Shown piece after piece: positions 43,904 through 51,581 of a stretch of 64,000 nucleotides of DNA. The notes below the pieces were generated by a model, which was not told where the DNA came from, did no database searches, and was given only the letters and a program-made list of their open reading frames with translations. Each line of letters opens with the position of its first letter. The stretch's first letter is position 1. The stretch is from NCBI GenBank assembly GCA_014529385.2, contig CM043942.1, positions 8,932,001 through 8,996,000 of the forward strand, given 5' to 3'. This stretch comes from Adiantum capillus-veneris (taxonomy: Eukaryota; Streptophyta; Polypodiopsida; Polypodiales; Pteridaceae). A program made the translations under genes and the position numbers.

Positions 43904-46900
43904 CACCACCTCAAGTACATCCAGTACCTCGATACCCAACGGGAAATGTACCAGGACCTATGGGGATAGAAAGACCGCAACCAGTATTGGGACAACAACC
44001 ACCTTTACCAGGAGCAAGACCAGTGGGCATTAGATATGCACCAATCTTAGAGAATCAGGAAGAACAAGCCTTAGTGCCTGTTCAAGCCTATTATGAAGAA
44101 TCTGGTGCACACATGTCTCCAACTGTGTATTACCCACCAGAAGAACCCAAACAACCAGAACCATGGGGCATGATTGGGAATGTTAAAATACCAACAGTTA
44201 TAAGTGCTTCTGATGAAGAGAGATACAATTTGGACGCAAGAACATTGATGTTCATAGCTCATGGAGGGTTAACAGGACAAAGACCATCCTATCCACAAAG
44301 GACGAATCAAATGGGACCAAGAACAGCACTAGGACCCTGTTACAAGTGTGGAGGTGACCATCTGATGAATGTTTGTCCACATACGGAAATCATTAGAATT
44401 AACGCTTATTGCACTGAGTGTGGGGTTACTCACTTCATTGAGGATTGTTCAAAGAATCCAAACAAAGTGCAAAAGACGACATTGAATATGCTAGAAACTA
44501 TTCCTACCAGCAGTGGGTCTGAAAATGAAACTCTGATACCAACGCAAGTTGCTACTAGAGCTCAAGCTAAGAAAACCACTAGAGAACCTGAGAATGGAAA
44601 GTTAGCGACTGAAGTGGTTAGTCAAGGACCGCGGAGTCAAAGAAACACATGGAAAGCTAGAAAAGCACGCATGAAGTTGAGAAAAGAACGTGAAGACGCT
44701 ATTCTAGCTGAGGAACTAAAGCGAACTAAAGATAGATTAGAAAAACTTGAGAGTCAAAACGGGAAACGAGAGATGAGCCCGGAAAGAACGAAACAAAAGA
44801 GTATCAAAGAAACAACGAGCTTAAGCTCAGGGGGATCAGTGCTAGTCGACAAAGTACACGAACCATTGGACGCACTGATGAGAGCTTACGAAGCTAGGTT
44901 AAAGAACAACCAAACACAAGAACAGAGGTGGATGACATACCCAAACGCGGAATTGGAAAAGCAGAGACTTGAAATGTGCCAGAGAATGATCGAGACTGCA
45001 CAAGCCTTATTAGAACCACCAAGAGAAACAATGAATTGTGGAACGGAAAACCCAATTCAGCAAGAGACTATCGTTTCACGGGTAGCTGAAAAGACTCCCA
45101 GTGCACAAAAGCCTGAAAATACACACAAGGATGACCGCATAGTATTGAACACAACCGATCAGGAGATAGAGAGTTTTCATCCAGTCATACAGAGGTCTTA
45201 CGGAAGAGATGAGGATTACAATGAATTTTGGAAACAAGTGAGAGAGGCAAACTTTGCAAACGAGCTAAGTTGCCAAGCTAATCAGACAAATTGGGAAAAG
45301 GACATCAGGAATCCTCCCATAGTGGAATTTGAGGCAGGATCTCAAGTGGACTTGGATCTGCAATCTTACTGGGGAGATGGGGGCTCTGTTAGAACAATGG
45401 AGAGCAAACCTCATTCACTGAATACTTTACCTTCATACTTAGGAGAGTATGAAGCAAAATCCGAGATTAGAGCACTTCCCTCACGAAGAATCTCATCAGA
45501 AAAAGTCATGGACTCGCAAGGATTGATAGAGATCTTGTCAACACCAGTGACATGCACTATCACTCTAGCTGAGCTTTTGAGGCTAAGACCACATATGTGG
45601 ACCACTGTAGGAAAATGCTTGGAGAAATTTGGGATAAAAGACCCAACATCGAGACTGCAAGAGGGTATACAAGAGCTGAGTAAACCACAAAAGAACGCTA
45701 AGCCTGTACCCTTAAACAAGGTCGGAGAGTATTGCGAAGGTGAAGAGGGGAATACAACCTTACCAGTTGAATTCCAAGGAGTGAAGACGATGGCAATACT
45801 AGACAGCGGAGCTGGGGTAGCCATTGCTACAAAAGAAATCTGGAAAAAATGGGGGAAACCAGCAATAAGGAAGACTAGGTTGAAACTCCAATTAGCAGAT
45901 GGACACATGGAGAAACCTATGGGGTTATTAGAGAAAGTTGTAGTGACTTCTTGCGGCATTGAATACGAACATACTTTTGCTATTGTCGATTTTGGCAAGG
46001 AGAATAACTATGATATCATACTGGGAAGACCATTCATGAGACAGTTGAAAATGGTCCAGGATTGGGGCTACGATCACATATACCTGAGAAATATGGAAAC
46101 CACTACACGTGTGAACCTGAAAGACCATAGCTACAAAGATGTGAACCGAACACCGGTAGAGGAGTTTGATTCAGCTACTTTGGCGGGATCCGAATTTCCA
46201 GCTTGGTTAGGTAAGCCCAAGGAGTTATGGATGTGTGGAGCCTCGAAATGTGGAAGTCTGAGGCGAGAAGAATATGTTTTAGAAAGGGCTATCGAAGACG
46301 AAACTTATATAGGAGAACCCTTTCCAGAGGACACGCTTGAACCATTAGAATGGACACACATTCTAGCAACCCTAGATGTTTGTGCAATTCCGGATGGTCC
46401 CACAACGAAATTTTGCGACAAGGACGGGTACGACGTGGTTCCGTACTTCATGTTGAGAACTGTACTCGAAAAAGAAACTGAAAAGAACGATACACTGGAA
46501 AAGGAAGATGAAGAGGAGGTGTTTCACGACATTCCCGATCATCCAGAGTGGGAAAATGAAGCAGACAACGAGTCAACGGACAATTCAAGCGGAAACGAAG
46601 AAACTATAACGGATGTCCGATTTTATGATTTTCCGAACCAAACTAAACAACGCCAGAAACGCTATAGAGCAAAGAAAAAAACAAAGGGGGTTAGAACCAA
46701 TCCGATGCCTAGAATAAGAGGAAAAAATCAATTCCTAATGCTAGTAAAGGCGGAAGATTGTGTTAAGGACAAGATTTCTGGAAGAATGAGAGGCAATGAT
46801 CAAAAGAGCTTACGAAAAGACAAAAGAGGCTCAAGAAATCAAGTTCAAAGGAATGAAACGAAAACAAAAACAGAAAAATCAGAAAAGAACAAGCGCAACA

Positions 46901-47229
46901 GAGAACACACGGAGTCCAAGTTAGAACGTAGAAACAAGTACAGAGAGCTCAAGAAAACTCTGAAAGAAGTTTGGACGACAGAATTTGAGAGTGGAGAGGA
47001 CGAAAACGCCAAAATCAAGGAAAACATGGATGTTCCCTCTCACTATAGGAAATTCACAATAGAGGATAGGAAGGTGGTATTAACCCAACCTATTCGAGAG
47101 AGAAAGGAGAACGAATCTTATGACGGACCGGAGGATGCAAAAAAAGTTGATTTAGCAGCTCCAGGTGAGACACCTAGACCGGTGTACATAGCCACAGATT
47201 TGTCTCCAGGCGAGAAGAGAGACTTTTGA
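43822..47229 (+). CDS. Element D gag C-terminus and first protease
   Basis: 1135 codons open. Pro/Gln-rich start; two zinc knuckles, CYKCGGDHLMNVC (44338-44376) and CTECGVTHFIEDC (44410-44448), both CX2CX3HX4C, one residue shorter than the usual form. Then a charged helical stretch (near 44640-44760) and the retropepsin: AILDSGAGVAIATKEIWKKW (about 45793-45852) and NYDIILGRPFMRQLKM (about 46006-46053). The remaining ~350 residues are acidic, then very basic (KRYRAKKKTKGVR), ending LSPGEKRDF. The TGA at 47227-47229 overlaps the next frame (-1), more likely a mutation than programmed shifting because no slippery heptamer is seen. Confidence 0.9.
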   Translation: MDKPSNRGVLLQQRVCKERQYAPPAQLAPPQVHPVPRYPTGNVPGPMGIERPQPVLGQQPPLPGARPVGIRYAPILENQEEQALVPVQAYYEESGAHMSPTVYYPPEEPKQPEPWGMIGNVKIPTVISASDEERYNLDARTLMFIAHGGLTGQRPSYPQRTNQMGPRTALGPCYKCGGDHLMNVCPHTEIIRINAYCTECGVTHFIEDCSKNPNKVQKTTLNMLETIPTSSGSENETLIPTQVATRAQAKKTTREPENGKLATEVVSQGPRSQRNTWKARKARMKLRKEREDAILAEELKRTKDRLEKLESQNGKREMSPERTKQKSIKETTSLSSGGSVLVDKVHEPLDALMRAYEARLKNNQTQEQRWMTYPNAELEKQRLEMCQRMIETAQALLEPPRETMNCGTENPIQQETIVSRVAEKTPSAQKPENTHKDDRIVLNTTDQEIESFHPVIQRSYGRDEDYNEFWKQVREANFANELSCQANQTNWEKDIRNPPIVEFEAGSQVDLDLQSYWGDGGSVRTMESKPHSLNTLPSYLGEYEAKSEIRALPSRRISSEKVMDSQGLIEILSTPVTCTITLAELLRLRPHMWTTVGKCLEKFGIKDPTSRLQEGIQELSKPQKNAKPVPLNKVGEYCEGEEGNTTLPVEFQGVKTMAILDSGAGVAIATKEIWKKWGKPAIRKTRLKLQLADGHMEKPMGLLEKVVVTSCGIEYEHTFAIVDFGKENNYDIILGRPFMRQLKMVQDWGYDHIYLRNMETTTRVNLKDHSYKDVNRTPVEEFDSATLAGSEFPAWLGKPKELWMCGASKCGSLRREEYVLERAIEDETYIGEPFPEDTLEPLEWTHILATLDVCAIPDGPTTKFCDKDGYDVVPYFMLRTVLEKETEKNDTLEKEDEEEVFHDIPDHPEWENEADNESTDNSSGNEETITDVRFYDFPNQTKQRQKRYRAKKKTKGVRTNPMPRIRGKNQFLMLVKAEDCVKDKISGRMRGNDQKSLRKDKRGSRNQVQRNETKTKTEKSEKNKRNREHTESKLERRNKYRELKKTLKEVWTTEFESGEDENAKIKENMDVPSHYRKFTIEDRKVVLTQPIRERKENESYDGPEDAKKVDLAAPGETPRPVYIATDLSPGEKRDF

Positions 47230-49214
47230 GTCTTCTCAGAGAGTACAGGGATGTGTTTGCATGGTCTTATAAGGACTTAAAGGGAGTTGACCCATCGATA
47301 TGCCAACACACAATCCCACTGAAACAAGACGCAAAGCCTAGCAGACAGAGACCATACACATATAATGATACGTTTGCTAAGCGAATCAAAGAAGAGATAG
47401 ATAAGCTAATGGAAGCTGAATTCATATACGAGATTGAACACACCGATTGGGTATCTCCGATTGTGGTGGTACCCAAGAAGAACGGAAAACTCCGAGTGTG
47501 TGTCAACTTAAAGAAAGTGAATGCTGCAACAATCAGGGACAATTATCCCCTGCCGATAACTGATCATGTTCTAGAGCGTGTATCAGGGAAAACAACATAC
47601 TCTTTTCTTGATGGTTTTTCAGGATATAACCAGCTAGCCATAGCACTGGAAGATCAACATAAAACAGCTTTTGCAACGGAGTGGGGAATTTATGCTTATC
47701 GGGTTATGCCTTTTGGTCTAACCAATGCTCCCGCAACCTTCCAGAGGCTGATGACGCATGCTTTCAAAGAATACTTAAGGTTGTTTCTAGAAATATACAT
47801 GGATGACTTATGTGTACATTCTCTACTGAGAGATGAGCATCTAGAACACCTAAGAAAAGTATTTGAGAAATGTAGGACATATCGCATTTGTCTCAATCCT
47901 GAGAAATGTGTGTTTATGGTCCGACAGGGCAGAATTCTGGGACATATTGTCTCACAAAACGGAATATCCACGGATTTAGAGAAGATAAAAGTTATAGTGG
48001 ATATGCCTAGACCAACCAATGCGAAACAAGTACAGAGCTTTATGGGACATTGCGGATATTATAGACGATTCATTTACATGTACGCTATAATAGGCCAACC
48101 ACTTTACAGGCTAATAGTGAACTTTGAATGGACAGAGGAGTGTGAGGAATCGTTCAAGAAATTGAAAGAGGCACTCATTACTGCTCCAGTCTTGAAATCA
48201 CCAGATTGGGAGAAGATATTCCATGTGCACATAGATGCTTCGGCATATGCAATAGGATGCATTCTGGCTCAGCCAGAAGAAGGAAACATGGATTTTCCTA
48301 TCTGTTACGCCAGTCGACAGCTCAACAATGCAGAGAAGAATTACACCACAACAGAGCGAGAGGGATTAGGAATGATATATGCTGTGAAGAAATTTCGGCA
48401 TTATCTTCTAGCCAACAAGTTTGTGTTTTTTACGGATCACCAAGCCTTGCTCTACCTAGTGAATAAACCATGCAATACCGGGAGAATAGTGAGATGGTTC
48501 ATTATCTTACTGGAATTCGACTTCACGGTAGTAGTAAAGAAAGGAAAAACACATCTTAGAGCTGATCATCTTTCGCGATTGACGAATGGAGAAGACCCTA
48601 TAGGAGTAGATGACGACATGCCAGACGCGTACTTGTTCAACATAGAAATGATACCGAAGTGGTCTCAAAATGTCGTTAACCTATTAACCTATGGAGGAGA
48701 GTTCGATAGAAGAGAATACAACCAGAAACATATTGCTATTCAGCAATCCAAGAATCTTCAATTGGTTGCAGGAAGGTTGTATCAATTGGGAAATGATCAT
48801 GTTTTACGACTATGCATCAATCCTGAGGAATATAATATATATCTGCGCGAAGCACATGTTCAGGAATGTGCATTTCATTGTTCAAGAAGGAACACATATA
48901 GGAATTTGTTACAATTGGGAGTCTATTGGCCAGGAATGAAAGAAAGCGTACATGAATATGTCACTGTATGTATTGTATGTTCATCAAAACCGCCAGCAGA
49001 GTATTCGACATTATATCAGATAATGATCGCTCCAGAATGGAGTCAGTATATTGTTGAATATCTCACAAATAGAACTTTCCCAGAAGGAACGTCAAAAGCT
49101 CGTCAGAAATCTGTAGAGACAGAAGCTAGAGATTACGCTTTAATAGGAGATCAACTCTATAAGAGAGTAAAGACAACCAGCTTAGGATTTGCGCATCAGA
49201 GTCTGAGTATGTGA
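47226..49214 (+). CDS. Element D reverse transcriptase, RNase H and first zinc module
   Basis: About 660 codons open. [57 protein letters not shown] and the active site EIYMDDLCVHS (YMDD at 47796-47807), then GRILGHIVSQNGI. RNase H: HIDASAYAIGCILAQ, TTEREGLGMIYAVKKF and FFTDHQALLYL, ending LRADHLSRL. Then LQLVAGRLYQLGNDHVLRLC and a complete HHCC module (EAHVQECAFH, then VCIVC). A second similar unit begins PEWSQYIVEYLTNR. No catalytic residue is missing. Ends at TGA 49212-49214, with the frame lost near 49185. Confidence 0.93.
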   Translation: MSLLREYRDVFAWSYKDLKGVDPSICQHTIPLKQDAKPSRQRPYTYNDTFAKRIKEEIDKLMEAEFIYEIEHTDWVSPIVVVPKKNGKLRVCVNLKKVNAATIRDNYPLPITDHVLERVSGKTTYSFLDGFSGYNQLAIALEDQHKTAFATEWGIYAYRVMPFGLTNAPATFQRLMTHAFKEYLRLFLEIYMDDLCVHSLLRDEHLEHLRKVFEKCRTYRICLNPEKCVFMVRQGRILGHIVSQNGISTDLEKIKVIVDMPRPTNAKQVQSFMGHCGYYRRFIYMYAIIGQPLYRLIVNFEWTEECEESFKKLKEALITAPVLKSPDWEKIFHVHIDASAYAIGCILAQPEEGNMDFPICYASRQLNNAEKNYTTTEREGLGMIYAVKKFRHYLLANKFVFFTDHQALLYLVNKPCNTGRIVRWFIILLEFDFTVVVKKGKTHLRADHLSRLTNGEDPIGVDDDMPDAYLFNIEMIPKWSQNVVNLLTYGGEFDRREYNQKHIAIQQSKNLQLVAGRLYQLGNDHVLRLCINPEEYNIYLREAHVQECAFHCSRRNTYRNLLQLGVYWPGMKESVHEYVTVCIVCSSKPPAEYSTLYQIMIAPEWSQYIVEYLTNRTFPEGTSKARQKSVETEARDYALIGDQLYKRVKTTSLGFAHQSLSM

Positions 49215-49516
49215 TAATCCTAGAGCAAGCTCATGGAGGAGTAGGTGGAGGCCATTTCTCAGGTGATAAGACAGCAAAACTTGTCTTAGCCGCAGGAATA
49301 TGGTGGCCAACATTACATATGGACGCTGAGGAATACGTTAAACGGTGCGATGACTGTCAGCGGACCAAAGTACCACTTAAAAGAGATGATATGCCGCTTA
49401 GACCAATGATGGGGCAAGAGCTTTTGCAAAATGGGGGATTGATTATGTCGGACCCATTTCACCTCCTGCATATAAGACTCATGCACAATACATCATTGTG
49501 GCTACAGACTATCTAA
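49185..49516 (+). pseudogene. Element D second zinc module and integrase start
   Basis: In the new frame: YVIILEQAHGGVGGGH, LAAGIWWPTLHMDAEEYVKR and CDDCQRTK, a second complete HHCC module about 120 codons after the first. PLRPMMG follows, then the frame shifts again near 49418 into the integrase core frame. Confidence 0.9.
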
Positions 49517-50565
49517 CAAAGTGGGTCGAAGCAAAGGCAACTCAAAAAGCAGATGCCAGGACCACGGCACAATTTCTATATGAATACGTCTTTGTACGAT
49601 ATGGATTGCCAATAGAAATTGTGAGTGATCGAGGCACACATTTTATAAATGAAGTGATAGAGATCCTTCTAGATGAATTCATGGTAATCCATAGGAAATC
49701 AGCCCCGTATCATCCACAAGCAAACGGACAAGCTGAAGCAACAAACAAAACCATATGCACGGTCCTCACGAAGATTGTATCTGAGTCGAGAACTGACTGG
49801 GACCAGAAGTTGCATTCAACATTATGGGCATATAGGGTAGCATATAAAACATCAATAGGAACGACCCCATATAACATGGTTTTTGGGCTAAATGCTATCT
49901 TACCAATAGAATTCTTGATTTCAACCTTAAGGGTGGCTAAGGATCTAGAGTGGACAGGGCACGAGCTTTCTGATAGAATAGATGACCTGGAAAAGCTAGA
50001 CGAGCTTCGCCTAAAAGCAGTAGCTTCTATCTACGCTCAAAAAAGGCGACAAAAAGAATTTTTTGATAAGCATGTGCGGACTAAAGAGTTTAAGGTTGGG
50101 GACTATGTCCTAGTTTACACTCTGAAACAGCATGCTAAGAAGCTTAAAAAGCGAGGGATGGGACCTCTGGTGATTAAAGATCTATCACCAAGTGGAGCCG
50201 TCGAGCTTGCTACATTAGACGGAGAAGAAATGCCCAATTGGATTAGTGGATGCAGAGTGAAAAAGTATCTTTTGCCGCTAACCCAAGACATGCTTCTCAA
50301 AATACATCAAGAAAAGTTGCGTGTCCAGAAAAAGAAAATGATTTTGGAGGAAGCGCAAGCCGAGGCGAAGGAAAGAATGGAGAAAAGAAGACTACTACGT
50401 CAGAAACAGCGCAATGAAGGAGCAATACGAATAAACGCAGTCAGTATAACAGAAATGAATAATGACAAAGAAGAACCCATCATTGAATGCAAAGTAGGAA
50501 CCAACCAAATCAAAGCCAGAGCACTATTGGATTCAGGAGCTCAAGCTAACCTACTTTCACTATAG
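49418..50565 (+). CDS. Element D integrase core and start of second protease-like domain
   Basis: Integrase core with the three acidic positions: the WGIDYVGP region (about 49425-49450), IVSDRGTHFINE (about 49618) and HPQANGQAEATNKT (about 49708-49750). A GPY/F-like C-terminal domain follows (VGDYVLVYTLKQHAKKLKKR, then ISGCRVKKYLLPL). After a basic helical linker the same frame reads IIECKVGTNQIKARALLDSG, with DSGA at 50530-50541: the active-site half of a second retropepsin-like domain fused behind integrase. Stops at TAG 50563-50565; the rest lies in the next frame. Confidence 0.9.
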
Positions 50566-50569
50566 ACAA

Positions 50570-51547
50570 TTGACAAATGACACTAAACTACAAACTGCCA
50601 AGCAAGAGTTAAAGAGTTACTCTGAGAATTCAATCAAAACTGTCGGATGCATAGTTTTACATATACAGATTAACCTGTATGTGTATCCTCATATGTTTTA
50701 CGTGGTTGAAGACCAAGCTACACAACAACCATTATTGCTAGGACAACCATGGCAGAAGCAATACAATGCAATGATTGACTGGAGTTCTAAATCAGTGCTT
50801 ATCAAATACGAAGGTGAAAGTCAATCAGTTAAGTTCACCAAAGAAACAGAGCCAACTCCAAAGGACGAATCCAAGGACAAAGATAAACAACAACCAGAGA
50901 AAAAGAAGAAGCAATGGCAACCAAAAGTTTCTATACAACCGGATTACTCTTCGACGAGGAATTCCCAACAGTGGATAAGGAAGACAAGCAATAATATAAC
51001 AGCTCAACCTTGGGAAAAAACGGAGTCAAAGTTGGTATGGAGACCAAAAAAGGTTGTGCCAGAGAACACAAAGGTGGAAAACAGAGTCTTCAATACCAGA
51101 CAACAAAGTGATTCCAGACAATCAAGGACAATGAAACAGATCTGGATTCCAAAGAAGTTCATGACGGCACAAAGCTATAGCAAGCAAATTTGGATCCCAA
51201 AGATTTGTAAACAGGAACTCACTTCCGTACAATCAACGGAATCTCCTAGGTATTTCAAGGCGAGGAAATCAACACAAAGGACAAAGCAGGTTTGGGTCGC
51301 AAAGAGTTTGTGGCAAGCACAAGCGAAGCGGAAGCAGATTTGGATTGTGCAAAAGAACAACAAGGTAAAGATAAATCCATCTACTGATTCTACTATCGAA
51401 GTATCACCAACCCAAAACCCGACCACCAATCCTTCAATCAAACAAAGAGCAACTTTATTGGAAAGGATGTTGTATCATTGCTCTACAATTGCATTGGGAA
51501 CTTATGACCAAAACAACTACAATGCTTCGCCCACAGACACTTCATAG
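50570..51547 (+). CDS. Element D second protease-like domain (C-terminal half) and W-repeat tail
   Basis: About 325 codons. TVGCIVLHIQINLYVYPHMF, then QPLLLGQPWQKQYNAMIDW (about 50729-50785), matches the second half of a retropepsin fold (the I/L-L-G-x-x-W block), completing the DSGA half that ends just upstream in another frame. A Lys/Glu/Pro-rich linker follows, then five spaced copies of K-Q-[IV]-W-[IV]-x-K (KLVWRPKK, KQIWIPKK, KQIWIPKI, KQVWVAKS, KQIWIVQK; 51030-51358). No known domain is recognised for the tail. The 50565/50570 break looks like a small indel plus stop. Confidence 0.8.
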   Translation: MTNDTKLQTAKQELKSYSENSIKTVGCIVLHIQINLYVYPHMFYVVEDQATQQPLLLGQPWQKQYNAMIDWSSKSVLIKYEGESQSVKFTKETEPTPKDESKDKDKQQPEKKKKQWQPKVSIQPDYSSTRNSQQWIRKTSNNITAQPWEKTESKLVWRPKKVVPENTKVENRVFNTRQQSDSRQSRTMKQIWIPKKFMTAQSYSKQIWIPKICKQELTSVQSTESPRYFKARKSTQRTKQVWVAKSLWQAQAKRKQIWIVQKNNKVKINPSTDSTIEVSPTQNPTTNPSIKQRATLLERMLYHCSTIALGTYDQNNYNASPTDTS

Positions 51548-51567
51548 TCGTCCGGGAGGACTCAGAC

Positions 51568-51581
51568 TAGGAGGGGGGGAG
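51568..51581 (+). promoter_or_regulatory. Internal polypurine tract
   Basis: AGGAGGGGGGAGG about 20 bases after the pol stop, followed by a repeated GTATACAG. It sits where a shorter gypsy element would have its 3' polypurine tract, and could be a relic of that or a central tract. Confidence 0.55.

Noticed and set aside
47215-47235. Programmed -1 frameshift between the gag-protease and RT frames of D
   Set aside because: The frames do overlap in a -1 sense, but there is no canonical slippery heptamer, and other nearby breaks in D are plainly mutations.
48650-49190. Second (archaeal-type) RNase H typical of Tat elements
   Set aside because: The segment after the first RNase H reads as zinc modules (EAH..H, CX2C) with no D-E-D RNase H pattern.
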